From NCBI GenBank assembly GCA_020638675.1, contig JACKID010000001.1, positions 1,860,001 through 1,924,000 of the forward strand: a stretch of DNA of 64,000 bases, given 5' to 3'. The notes below the pieces were generated by a model that worked only from the letters and a program-made list of their open reading frames with translations, made no database searches and had not been told where the DNA came from. The position numbers and the translations under genes are program-made. The stretch is from Planctomycetota bacterium (lineage in GTDB: Bacteria; Planctomycetota; UBA8742; UBA2392). Below, in pieces: positions 1-8,193 of this stretch. Every line of letters begins with the position of its first letter. Positions within the stretch are counted from its first letter, which is position 1.

Positions 1-2
1 AG

Positions 3-851
3 GTGATCGACCGGTTTGAAACGTCGATCCCGTTCGAAGACCAGATGGCCTATCGCCGCTACCCGTTCATCAGCCAGTTGGCTTTCATCGGCGAGGAGTT
101 TGAGCCCTACGCCGTTGTCCACCTGGACAGTCGCAGCGCGCGTATCTTTGAAATTGCGCTGGGTGAGTTGGTGGACAGCAGCGACATCAAGAGCGAAGTG
201 CATCGCCGCATCCACCGCGGCGGCTGGTCGCAGATGCGTTTCCAGCGCGGCATCGAGGGCGAGAAGCACGCCCACATTCAGGAAGTGGCCAACGCGCTCA
301 CGGAGCTGGTGGGAAAGCATCGCTACAAGCGCATCGTCGTGGTGGGTCCCGACAAGTCACGCAGCATCCTGCGCGACTGCCTGACACCCGACGTCGCACG
401 CCGCGTGATTGACGGTGAGCGCGTAGACAGCCGCGCAGCGGACCACGAGTTGCTGCAGACGGCCGTCGACTACTTCCGCAGCGCGGAAGACGACGAGGAG
501 AACAGCAAGGTCGACCGCGTAATCCGCGAGATCCACTCAAGCACGATGGGTGTTTCGGGGCTTGAGGACACGTTGACCTACCTCGCGCGCGGGCAGGCCT
601 ACGAGGTGCTGCTGCCCTCCGACCTCAAACTGCAGGGCTCGCAGTGCAACGCGTGCGGCATGATTTTCAAGGACCAGAGCAGCACCTGCTACGCCTGCGA
701 CAGTACCGACATCTCCGGCGTCGACCTGAAGGAGGTCGTAACGCGCACGTCGGTGAAATTCGGCACCAAGCTGGAGTTCATCAAGGACCACGGTTTCAAG
801 ACGAAACTGGGCGGAGCAGCAGCGTTGCTGCGCAGCCCGCGCATGAGCTAG
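3..851 (+). CDS. Bacterial eRF1-like (baeRF/Vms1-type) release-factor-fold protein, 5' end cut
   Basis: The protein belongs to the release-factor-fold group. Near residue 72 it reads GGWSQMRFQR, the counterpart of the GGQ loop and following helix of eRF1 and of the shifted Q seen in Vms1/VLRF1 and baeRF proteins. It continues with a helix ending in HIQEVANALTEL and an L7Ae-like alpha/beta domain (RIVVVGPDKSR). A four-cysteine cluster, CNACG then CYAC around residues 215-235, looks like a zinc ribbon. Family members are thought to act on peptidyl-tRNA or stalled ribosomes. The frame is open at the left edge and the first usable codon is a GTG at base 3, so the N-terminal part probably lies outside. 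It is convergent with the downstream phosphohexomutase. The fold is fairly sure; the substrate is unknown. Confidence 0.7.
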   Translation: MIDRFETSIPFEDQMAYRRYPFISQLAFIGEEFEPYAVVHLDSRSARIFEIALGELVDSSDIKSEVHRRIHRGGWSQMRFQRGIEGEKHAHIQEVANALTELVGKHRYKRIVVVGPDKSRSILRDCLTPDVARRVIDGERVDSRAADHELLQTAVDYFRSAEDDEENSKVDRVIREIHSSTMGVSGLEDTLTYLARGQAYEVLLPSDLKLQGSQCNACGMIFKDQSSTCYACDSTDISGVDLKEVVTRTSVKFGTKLEFIKDHGFKTKLGGAAALLRSPRMS

Positions 852-869
852 CCAGGCGCGAGAACCAGA

Positions 870-895
870 GCGGCGGGGGCCTTGGCCCCCGCCGT
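870..895. terminator. Hairpin between convergent genes
   Basis: An 11-bp perfect G+C stem (871-881 with 884-894) has a very small loop and is followed on the plus strand by a T-rich stretch. It lies between the convergent stops at 851 and 913, so it may serve both genes. Confidence 0.65.
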
Positions 896-912
896 TGTGA
901 TTTTGAGCGCTG

Positions 913-2319
913 CTACTCGATCGGGTCGCCGATCAGCGCCGCCACCTGCTTATACTTTTCCTGCACTTGCTCGCGGCTGCCGGCTTCGAGATTCAGGCGC
1001 ACGAGCGGCTCCGTGTTGCTGGCGCGCAGGTTGAACCACCAGTCCGGGTAGCTGACGGTGACGCCATCGAGGTGGTCGATCTCCGCGTCCTTGAACTGGT
1101 CCTGCACCTTGCTGAAGACTTCTTCCTTGTCCTTGACCTTGAAGTTGATTTCGCCGGTCTGGCTGTAGCGGCGGATGGGTTTAATCAGCTCGCTCAGTGG
1201 CGCGCCGGACAAACCCATGGCGTTCAGCACTTCGATCACGGCGATGATCGCGCTGTCGGCGTAGAAGTTGTCCTTGAAGTAGTAGTGGCCCGCAAGCTCG
1301 CCGCCGAAGATGCAGCCGACCTTGCGCATGGTCGCCTTCATATAGCTGTGCCCGACGCGCTCACGAAGCGGGCGTCCGCCTGCGCCTTCTACGACCTCGG
1401 CAACGGCACGGCTTGAACGCAGGTCATAGAGCACCGCCGCTCCCTTGTGGCGCTTCAGCAGTTCCTGCCCGAGCAGTGCGGTAATCATGTCCTGCCCGAC
1501 AGGCGTGCCGGTTTCGTCGACGAAGACTGCACGGTCCGCGTCGCCATCCAGCGCGATGCCCAGCTGGCAGCCGTTGGCTTTCACCAGCTCGCACAGCGGC
1601 TTGAGGTTGTCGAGACGGCTGGGGTTCGCCTCGTGGTTCGGGAATGCACCGTCGAATTGGGCGTTGATCACAATCAGCTCAAGACCCAGCGAACGCAGCA
1701 GCCCCAGATAGATACCGCCCATGCCGTTGGCAGGATCCACCGCGACCTTCAGCTTGTCCGGCGTGCGTTTCACGAAGCGCCGGATGTGCTGCACGTAGCC
1801 CTGGAATACACGCGGGCTCAGGCCGAACGGCGCGGCGACCGGGTTTTCGACCGGCGGCGGCGGCAGCAGCGAAACCGTCGGGTCGGCGGACCATTTCGGC
1901 GGCGGCTCAGGCGCGGCCTTGGCCAGCTCTTCGATCTCGGTGAGTCCGGTGTCGTAGGCAATCGGCACCGCGTCTTCACGGCAGAACTTGATGCCGTTGT
2001 AGCGGGCGGGGTTGTGGCTGGCGGTGATCATGGCGCCGCCCTGGGCGGGCTTTTCGCGCCCGGCGACGGCCCAGTAGAGCATCGGCGTGCTGCACGGGCC
2101 GATGAACTCGGCCTTTGCGCCGCCGGTGGCGAGCCCGTCCATGAAGGCAGCGGCAAGCTCGGGGCCTGTCGGGCGGGCGTCGATGCCGACCAGCACATGG
2201 GGATGCTCGTTGTCTTCGCCGAGCAGCTTGGCGAAGCCGTAGCCAATGCGGAACGCAATCGGCGCGTTCAACTGGTCGGGTACCGTCCCGCGGACGTCGT
2301 ACGCCTTGAACAGACCCAT
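913..2319 (-). CDS. Phosphomannomutase/phosphoglucomutase
   Basis: An alpha-D-phosphohexomutase interconverting hexose 1- and 6-phosphates for nucleotide-sugar synthesis. All four family signatures are present in 468 residues, a normal length. The phosphoserine loop TASHNPARYNG has Ser at about 101. The Mg-binding DGDADR is at about 258-263. The sugar loop GGELAGH is at 339-345, and the C-terminal phosphate loop reads RASNTEP. The reading frame is open 12 codons upstream. I chose the ATG at 2319 because GGAGG lies 5 nt before it and the protein then starts at the usual MGLFKAYDVRG. It is divergent from the carbamoyltransferase. Whether mannose or glucose phosphate is preferred cannot be read from sequence. 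Confidence 0.9.
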   Translation of the reverse strand: MGLFKAYDVRGTVPDQLNAPIAFRIGYGFAKLLGEDNEHPHVLVGIDARPTGPELAAAFMDGLATGGAKAEFIGPCSTPMLYWAVAGREKPAQGGAMITASHNPARYNGIKFCREDAVPIAYDTGLTEIEELAKAAPEPPPKWSADPTVSLLPPPPVENPVAAPFGLSPRVFQGYVQHIRRFVKRTPDKLKVAVDPANGMGGIYLGLLRSLGLELIVINAQFDGAFPNHEANPSRLDNLKPLCELVKANGCQLGIALDGDADRAVFVDETGTPVGQDMITALLGQELLKRHKGAAVLYDLRSSRAVAEVVEGAGGRPLRERVGHSYMKATMRKVGCIFGGELAGHYYFKDNFYADSAIIAVIEVLNAMGLSGAPLSELIKPIRRYSQTGEINFKVKDKEEVFSKVQDQFKDAEIDHLDGVTVSYPDWWFNLRASNTEPLVRLNLEAGSREQVQEKYKQVAALIGDPIE

Positions 2320-2431
2320 GGATACCTCCGGACGCCGCACAGCATAAGTCGCCAAGCGGGATGCGCTACAGCCTGCGCCTTTACATTAATCGTCGCAGCG
2401 GCATGATTCTCGCAGAGTACGGGAGACTGAA

Positions 2432-3454
2432 ATGAGCGATATCCGGGGCCGCGACTTCATCCGCCTTGCCGACTTCGAAACGACGCAGATCGACGACATT
2501 CTCAACCTCGCCATCGAGATGAAGCGCGAGCAGCGCACCTGGAGCCTCAAGGGCAAGACCATCATCATGCTGTTCTTCAACAGCAGCCTGCGCACGCGCA
2601 CCAGCTTTGAAATCGGCGCGGCGCAACTCGACGCGCAGCCCGTGGTGCTGAACGTCGGGCAGGACGCGTGGAATCTCGAGTGGCAGGAAGGCGTCGTGAT
2701 GAACGGCAACAGCCCCGAGCACATCAAGGACGCGGCCAAAGTGCTCTCGCGCTACGGCGACATCCTCGCAGTGCGCAGCTTCCCGATGATGAAGGACTAT
2801 GCGCAGGACCGGCTCGACCCGATCCTGAGCTCATTCAGCAAGTACGCCTCGGCGCCTCTGATCAACCTCGAGAGCGCCGTGGAGCACCCCTGCCAGGGCC
2901 TCGCCGACCTGATGACCCTGCGCGAGATATTCAACCACAACACCAAGGGCAAGAAGGTCGTGCTGTCCTGGGCGCCGCACGTGAAGGCGCTGCCGCTGGC
3001 GGTTCCGCACAGCTTCCTGCTCGCGGCGGCGATGGGCGGCTGCGACATTACCGTCGCGCACCCGCAGAAGTTCGATCTCGAAGAGGCAGTTGTGAAGCAG
3101 GCCAAGGGCATCGCCGCCAAGACGGGCGGCAATATCAAGGTCGTTCACGATCAGGACGAAGCTCTTCGCGGCGCGGAGGTCGTCTACGCCAAGAGCTGGC
3201 TCAGCCTTGAGCACTACGGCAATCCCGAAGCCGAGATGGCATACCGCGCCACGCTGCCAAGCTGGACCATCACCGAAGAAAAGATGGCGCTCACCAGCCG
3301 CGCAAAGTTCATGCACTGTCTGCCGATCCGCCGCAATGTCGTGGCAACGGACGGCGTACTGGACCATGACGATTGCGTCGTCTACCAGCAGGCCGAAAAC
3401 CGGCTGCACGCGCAGAAAGCACTGCTCGTGAAGATGCTCGGCGCGGAGGAGTAG
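2432..3454 (+). CDS. argF': N-succinylornithine (or N-acetylornithine) carbamoyltransferase
   Basis: This transfers the carbamoyl group to an N-acylated ornithine in the variant arginine pathway. The carbamoyl-phosphate loop SLRTRTSF (52-59), HPCQ (152-155) and HCLPIRRNVVATD (from 295) are present. The whole protein follows the acetylornithine branch (VVLNVGQDAW, AENRLHAQKA) rather than ordinary OTCase. The residue aligned with Glu92 of Xanthomonas AOTCase is Pro95 here (GNSPEH). Published mutagenesis of the Xanthomonas and Bacteroides enzymes showed that Glu gives acetylornithine specificity and Pro gives succinylornithine specificity, so the succinyl form is the better call. The start is the ATG at 2432 with GGGAGA upstream. 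No other arginine gene is in the window. Confidence 0.85.
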   Translation: MSDIRGRDFIRLADFETTQIDDILNLAIEMKREQRTWSLKGKTIIMLFFNSSLRTRTSFEIGAAQLDAQPVVLNVGQDAWNLEWQEGVVMNGNSPEHIKDAAKVLSRYGDILAVRSFPMMKDYAQDRLDPILSSFSKYASAPLINLESAVEHPCQGLADLMTLREIFNHNTKGKKVVLSWAPHVKALPLAVPHSFLLAAAMGGCDITVAHPQKFDLEEAVVKQAKGIAAKTGGNIKVVHDQDEALRGAEVVYAKSWLSLEHYGNPEAEMAYRATLPSWTITEEKMALTSRAKFMHCLPIRRNVVATDGVLDHDDCVVYQQAENRLHAQKALLVKMLGAEE

Positions 3455-3580
3455 CACCGCCACGCGCGGTGGTACGCGCATTTTCGGGGAATCCTGGCGT
3501 CGTCTCGGTGTTCCATCGTAATACCGTAGTGTCGGATGCGCGGGTGTCCGTGCATCCATCAATGTACTCAGGAGAAATGC

Positions 3581-4735
3581 ATGCGCGTATCAACCGCAGT
3601 GGGTGCGCTGCTTCTCGCCGGGTTGCTGGCCCCTGCACTGTTTGCCGCCGAGGGCGGTGCAGTGAAATGGACCAGTGACTTTGAGGCGGCCAAGAAGTCC
3701 GCCGCCGAGCAGAAGAAGCGCCTGTTCATCGAATTCACGGCCGAGTGGTGAGGTCCCTGCAAGCAGCTGGCAGCTGCTGTCTGGAACCAGGACAATGTGG
3801 CCAAGCGCCTCGACAAGGAATACGTCGCCGTCATGATCGACGTCGACAAGGACGAGGTGGTGCCGCCGCTCTATGATGTCAGCGCGATGCCGACGCTGGT
3901 GATTACCGACGCCGAAGGCAATGAGCTGGCCAAGTCCGTCGGTGCGCCGTTCAGCGACCCCGAAGGCGCGATCAAGTGGTTCGATGAGATCGGCGGCAAG
4001 ATCAACGCCTTCTCCGAGCTTCAAACCAAGTGGGATGACAGCAAGCACGCGGATGCGGCGGTCGGCGAGAAGTACGCCGAAGCCGCCAACGAGCTGGGCA
4101 AGACCAGCGCCGCGATTGAAGCCTACAAGGCGCTGATCGAGCTGGCCGGCGAAGACAAGGCCAAGGCCGGCGCGTTGCACACGCTGGTTGCGAAGATGCT
4201 GCTGGACAACTCCGACCTTGAGGGCGCCACCGAGCACGCGAATCTTGCGGACAAGCTCCTGCCCGCCGAGGGCGATGCCCGCATCGACGCGGACTTGCTG
4301 CGCGCGCAGATCCTGATGTGGTCGGACGACGCAGCAGGTGCACGCAAGCTTTGCGACAAGCACTACGACAACCTCGTGAAGGCCGCTGACGAGCGCGCGA
4401 TTGATCTCGCGAGCACAATACTCGGGACCATCGATTCGGACGACGAGAAGGCTGTACCCACGAAGGGACGCGAGATGTACCTCAAGCTGGCGGAAGTCTT
4501 CGCCAAACACGAGCGCGTGTGGGAGCTGAAGGTGTACGCGGCGTACTTCGCGCTGTCGTGCGACCAGGAAGAAGCCGGCGTGAAGGAGCTGAAGGAAGTC
4601 ATCGAAAAGGGCAAGGGCGACTGGGTGAAGATCGCCAAGGACGTCCTTGAGCGCCACGAGAAGAAGGACGCGGGCGACGATGAAGGCTCTGACGAAGGCG
4701 ACGACGAAGACTCCGACGATGAGGACATGGGGTAG
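3581..4735 (+). CDS. Exported thioredoxin-fold protein, probable selenoprotein (UGPC active site), read through TGA
   Basis: One continuous frame of 385 codons is interrupted only by a TGA at 3749-3751. Start ATG 3581 has AGGAG 6 nt upstream and is followed by a signal peptide (about 1-23, ending LFAA). The thioredoxin domain spans about 24-140. Its active site reads FTAEW-TGA-GPCKQL, so TGA sits exactly where the first Cys of WCGPC belongs (residue 57). The cis-Pro motif AMPT and VMIDVDKDE follow. A helical, TPR-like region (about 150-345) and a very acidic tail complete it. TGA is a normal stop in neighbouring genes (murD, coaB, FAH). A hairpin suited to a bacterial SECIS follows the TGA. 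A Cys-to-stop mutation or a sequencing error is the alternative; selA, selB, selC and selD are not in the window. Confidence 0.75.
3749..3778 (+). promoter_or_regulatory. Candidate bacterial SECIS element downstream of in-frame TGA
   Basis: The TGA at 3749-3751 is followed by a perfect 7-bp stem (3762-3768 with 3772-3778) closing a GGC loop at 3769-3771. Seventeen bases separate the TGA from the loop, and the first two loop bases are G. Both fit the published consensus for bacterial SECIS elements (short spacing, G at the loop start). The stem covers three successive alanine codons written GCA GCT GCT. The rest of the window prefers GCC/GCG, which suggests selection on the nucleotide sequence. 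Confidence 0.6.
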
Positions 4736-4753
4736 CCGCGATGCATGAAAAAG

Positions 4754-4781
4754 ACCGGGCGGCGCGAGTGCGCCGCCCGGT
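4754..4781. terminator. 12-bp bidirectional terminator hairpin
   Basis: Perfect 12-bp stem (4754-4765 with 4770-4781) with GAGT loop, followed by a short T-rich stretch. It separates the convergent thioredoxin and universal stress protein genes. Confidence 0.8.
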
Positions 4782-4799
4782 TTGCATTTGTGCGTACGC

Positions 4800-5690
4800 C
4801 TACTTCGCGCGCACCAGGTACACCGGGCACTTGGCTCGACGCACGACCTTGTCGGCCACGCTGCCGATCAGCGCACGCTCGATGCCTGTGCGACCGTGCG
4901 TGCCCATGACGATGAGGTCGCAGTGGTGCGTCTCCGCATAGGCGGCGATCTGCTTGCCCGGGTCCCCGCGCTTGACCGCCCCGATGGTCTCGAAGTTGTC
5001 CATCAACTCGGACGGGAGTTGCTTGCGCATCTCGTCGAGAGCGTGGCGGCGCAGCTCTTTCAGGATCAGGTGGCGCTCTTCCTCGACGTGCGTGCTGATC
5101 AGCGAGTCGTCGATGGTGTGCATGACGAACAGTTCGGCGTCCATGTCTTCAGTGAACGCGATCGCCTTGTCGAGGGCGCGCTTGGACGTGTCCGAAAAGT
5201 CCGTCGGGAACAGGATGCGGCTGAACGGCTTGGTCTTCTTCTTGGGGTGCTTGATCTTGCCCTTCGGTTGCTTGGTGACAATCACGTCGCAGTCGGCCTC
5301 GTGAACTACGCGGTCGGCTACCGACCCAAGGAAAAAGCGGGCGACGGCGCCATGGCCATGGGTGCCGATCACGATCAGCTCGGCCTTGTGGCGCTTGGCG
5401 TGGTCGGCGATCTCCCGCGCGGGCGAGCCGCTGAGCAAGTACCGGTTCAGCTTGCCGTTTTTCAACGTGAGCTTCACCTTGTTCAGCGCGGTCTCGGCGC
5501 CGGTCATCAGCTCCTTGCTGAGGGAGGCGAACGGGTAGCCGGCGTAGGCGTACACGGTGGCGTCAACCACGTTCACGAGGTCGAGGTTCGCGGAGTAATA
5601 GTCCGCCAATTCAGTCGAGAGCTTGATGGCCGTGTCGGCCGTGTCGCTGAAGTCGGTCGGTACAACGATGCGTTTGATCTTGTTGATCAT
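4800..5690 (-). CDS. Universal stress protein, tandem UspA domains
   Basis: Two UspA domains are joined in 296 residues, the usual length of tandem Usp proteins. Each begins with a hydrophobic strand and PTDFSDT (about 11-17 and 164-170). Each ends with the ATP-binding G-2x-G-9x-G-S pattern: GTHGHGAVARFFLGS in the first and GTHGRTGIERALIGS in the second. Both motifs are complete, so both halves probably bind ATP. A lysine-rich linker (about 143-156) joins them. Such proteins are cytoplasmic stress and survival factors without a single defined reaction. It is a single gene flanked by a terminator on its 3' side. Confidence 0.9.
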   Translation of the reverse strand: MINKIKRIVVPTDFSDTADTAIKLSTELADYYSANLDLVNVVDATVYAYAGYPFASLSKELMTGAETALNKVKLTLKNGKLNRYLLSGSPAREIADHAKRHKAELIVIGTHGHGAVARFFLGSVADRVVHEADCDVIVTKQPKGKIKHPKKKTKPFSRILFPTDFSDTSKRALDKAIAFTEDMDAELFVMHTIDDSLISTHVEEERHLILKELRRHALDEMRKQLPSELMDNFETIGAVKRGDPGKQIAAYAETHHCDLIVMGTHGRTGIERALIGSVADKVVRRAKCPVYLVRAK

Positions 5691-5807
5691 GATTTACCCT
5701 TGGTTTGCCAGGCGCAACTCTACAAGTGGAAGTGGCCCGGGCAACCTGCTCCGGAAGGCTTGAGAGGCAGATTGCGGGCAGGCCGACCAACCAATAGCAT
5801 CGGGCAA

Positions 5808-6293
5808 ATGAGACCTTGCCTGTCCATTTTGGCGCTTGCGGCGGTGCTGCTGCTGACCGGCTGTGTGGAGCGAAGGCTGTACGTGCGTTCCGAGCCCGCC
5901 GGCGCTGACGTCTACATCGACGGAGAGTGGATCGGGCGGACACGGCCTGCCGACGACGACCGCGGCCCGCTGTACACACAGTTCCTGTTTTACGGAACGC
6001 GTGAGTACACAGTACGCAAGCCCGGCTACCAGACCATCAGCGGGCGCATCGAGTTGGAGACCCCTTGGTACGAATACCCGCCCGTGGACTTCTTCTCCGA
6101 GGTGCTCATACCGTACCCGATTGTGGATGAGCACGAAGTCGTGGTGAAGCTCGAGAAGGCCGAGCCCGCCGACGTGGAAGGACTGTACCGCCGCGCCCTC
6201 AACTACCGATATGCATCCAGGCCCGAGGACAGGCGCGAGTACGACTACCTGATCCTGCGCGGGCCGCCGGTGCCGCGTCCCAAGAAGAAGTAG
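5808..6293 (+). CDS. PEGA-domain lipoprotein
   Basis: A 161-residue lipoprotein. The signal peptide MRPCLSILALAAVLLLTGC ends in a lipobox (LTGC) with the lipidated Cys at 19. Next comes a PEGA-type beta domain: RRLYVRSEPAGADVYIDG, then the turn around GEWIGRTRPA, and YTVRKPGYQTISG. PEGA domains are short extracytoplasmic beta-sandwiches of uncertain ligand, common in surface proteins. The C-terminal part is rich in charged residues and ends PRPKKK. The start is the ATG at 5808; a long upstream extension in the same frame is non-coding. It lies 1 base before murD and is probably cotranscribed, without an obvious functional link. Confidence 0.75.
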   Translation: MRPCLSILALAAVLLLTGCVERRLYVRSEPAGADVYIDGEWIGRTRPADDDRGPLYTQFLFYGTREYTVRKPGYQTISGRIELETPWYEYPPVDFFSEVLIPYPIVDEHEVVVKLEKAEPADVEGLYRRALNYRYASRPEDRREYDYLILRGPPVPRPKKK

Positions 6294-6294
6294 C

Positions 6295-7713
6295 GTGAAT
6301 TCCGATCATCTCCAACCGTTTGAGCGCTTCCGAGGCAAACGCGGGCTCGTGATGGGGCTTGGCGTTTTCGGCGGCGGCGTTGAGTCGGCGAAGTTCCTTT
6401 CGCGCTACTGCTCAAGCGTGCTGGTCACCGATCTGCGCGATGAGAACGTGCTGAAAGAGAGCATCGGGGCGCTCGAAGGCCTGCCGATTGAGTACCGGCT
6501 TGGCGAGCACCGCAAGCAGGACTTCGAGCATGCCGATGTCGTGATCCACAGCCCGGCCGTGCGCCCGGACAACCCGCTGCTGCAGGCGGCGCGCGCCCAC
6601 GGCGCGGAAGTCACGATGGAGATGAGCCTGTTCATCGAGGTGTGTCCGGCAAAGACGGTCGGGATCACGGGCAGCAACGGCAAAACGACGACCGCGTTGC
6701 TGGCCTACGAAATGCTGTGCGAAGTCATGCAGCGCGCGCAGCCGGAGCTCGAGGGTCGCTGGGCAGACCCGGTAGGGGCCCCGCAGGTCGGCGGCGGCAA
6801 AGTGTGGCTCGGCGGCAACTGCGGCGAGCCACTGATCAACAAGCTGGAAGGCATGACGCGCGATGACGTGGTGGTGCTGGAGCTGTCCAGCTTCCAACTC
6901 CAAGACTGGCACCGCATCAGGAAGTCGTGCGATATCAGCGTGATCACCAACATCACGCCCAACCACCTCGACTGGCACAAGGACATGGCCGAGTACATCT
7001 GGGCCAAGTCGGCCATCTACCTGTACTCGCGTGGCAAAGTCATTCTGAACTCGGATCGTGACGAGCTGGCTGAATTGCCAACACCGCCCGGTGTCGCCGT
7101 CGGAAAGTACAACCAATCCGACTCACTTGCGCCGCGCGATGCGCTCAAACTTCCTGGTGAGTTCAACTGGTCGAATGCCATGGCGGCGGCAGCAATCGCT
7201 AAGGAAGTCGCTGATATCGGTGTTTCTCGGGCACTCAAGAGATTCCGGGGCGTCGAGCATCGCCTCGAATTCTGCGGCGAGGTCAACGGCGCGCGCTGTT
7301 TCAACGACAGCATTGCAACTACACCTGAGAGCACGTTGGCAGCCCTGAGCGCCTTCGAGTCAGGCGTCCATCTGCTGCTGGGTGGCAGCGACAAGGGTTT
7401 GAGTTGCGACTCGCTGGCGAACGCGATCGCGAACCACCCCGGCATTAAGGGTGTCTATCTGCAGGGTGCCAACGCGGATTCCATCGAGACAGCTTTCGCG
7501 CGGACAGGAATGTCCGCGCCACTGCACAGGTACCCAACCTTCGATGCCGCATGCGACGCGGCGTTTGCTGCACTGCAGCCCGGGGATGTTTTCCTGATGT
7601 CGCCTGCTTCGGCGAGCTTCTATGAGTACGCGCCAAACAAGCGGTTCACAAACTTCGAACACCGTGGACGCTATTTCAAGCAGTTAGTAAAAGCACACGC
7701 TTCAAGGACCTGA
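6295..7713 (+). CDS. murD: UDP-N-acetylmuramoyl-L-alanine--D-glutamate ligase
   Basis: Adds D-glutamate to UDP-MurNAc-L-Ala in peptidoglycan synthesis. The N-terminal Rossmann domain starts GLVMGLGVFGGG. The ATP P-loop GITGSNGKTTT is at 123-133. The Mur signature GNCGEPL and LELSSFQL follow, then ITPNHLDWH and the C-terminal domain motifs (FRGVEHRLEF, NDSIATTPEST, LLGGSDKG). At 472 residues it is slightly longer than E. coli MurD; about 20 extra residues (ELEGRWADPVGAPQ...) lie between the P-loop helix and GGNCG. The start is a GTG at 6295, one base after the lipoprotein stop. It is isolated from any division/cell-wall cluster. Its presence shows that the organism makes peptidoglycan. Confidence 0.92.
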   Translation: MNSDHLQPFERFRGKRGLVMGLGVFGGGVESAKFLSRYCSSVLVTDLRDENVLKESIGALEGLPIEYRLGEHRKQDFEHADVVIHSPAVRPDNPLLQAARAHGAEVTMEMSLFIEVCPAKTVGITGSNGKTTTALLAYEMLCEVMQRAQPELEGRWADPVGAPQVGGGKVWLGGNCGEPLINKLEGMTRDDVVVLELSSFQLQDWHRIRKSCDISVITNITPNHLDWHKDMAEYIWAKSAIYLYSRGKVILNSDRDELAELPTPPGVAVGKYNQSDSLAPRDALKLPGEFNWSNAMAAAAIAKEVADIGVSRALKRFRGVEHRLEFCGEVNGARCFNDSIATTPESTLAALSAFESGVHLLLGGSDKGLSCDSLANAIANHPGIKGVYLQGANADSIETAFARTGMSAPLHRYPTFDAACDAAFAALQPGDVFLMSPASASFYEYAPNKRFTNFEHRGRYFKQLVKAHASRT

Positions 7714-7725
7714 CAAACCTGTCGC

Positions 7726-8193
7726 ATGACGACCAAGATTCTGGCCCCGCATTACTTGCGTCTCGAGTGCGAAATCCGCGCGGACATGGAGACTGTGTGG
7801 CGCGCGCTGACGGATCTACACGAGTTGCGCGCATGGTGGGCCGTGCCGGTCATCGGACACAAGCCGGACGTCGGCGGCGGTTTTGAGCTGCGCTATGTCG
7901 GACGCGACCGCGTTGACAGCTTCGTCTACACCACATGGGACAAAGACTGGCGCATCGGCGGCCGCTGGAGCTACAGCTGGCTTGAAGGTGAAGTGGCCGA
8001 GATGCTGATGCTGACGCAGATCAGCGACGGCGTCCGCGTCACGATCGAACACTCGAATTTCGAGAGCTTCGGCGCCGACCAGCAGCGCATCTTCGGCTAC
8101 CACAAGAGCGAAACCCGCGCGCGCCTTGAGCGCCTCAAGGCATGGGCCGAGGTCGGGCTGCCCGCCACCCAGGCGCAGATGCCGGTTGTGTAG
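7726..8193 (+). CDS. SRPBCC (AHSA1/START-like) domain protein
   Basis: A 155-residue single-domain protein of the Bet v1-like SRPBCC fold. The opening YLRLECEIRADMETVWRALT is typical of AHSA1-type proteins. It is followed by ELRAWWAVPV, a central beta-sheet (GGGFELRYVGRD, GRWSYSWLEG) and a long C-terminal helix (RARLERLKAWAEVGL). These proteins bind hydrophobic ligands or assist chaperones; no catalytic residues can be named. It starts 12 bases after murD and ends flush against the convergent ESCRT-III-like gene, so it is probably cotranscribed with murD. Confidence 0.65.
   Translation: MTTKILAPHYLRLECEIRADMETVWRALTDLHELRAWWAVPVIGHKPDVGGGFELRYVGRDRVDSFVYTTWDKDWRIGGRWSYSWLEGEVAEMLMLTQISDGVRVTIEHSNFESFGADQQRIFGYHKSETRARLERLKAWAEVGLPATQAQMPVV

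Noticed and set aside
3749..3751. TGA read as tryptophan or glycine through a changed genetic code
   Set aside because: TGA ends several neighbouring genes (murD, coaB, FAH, DHH) with normal following starts, so it is an ordinary stop in this genome.
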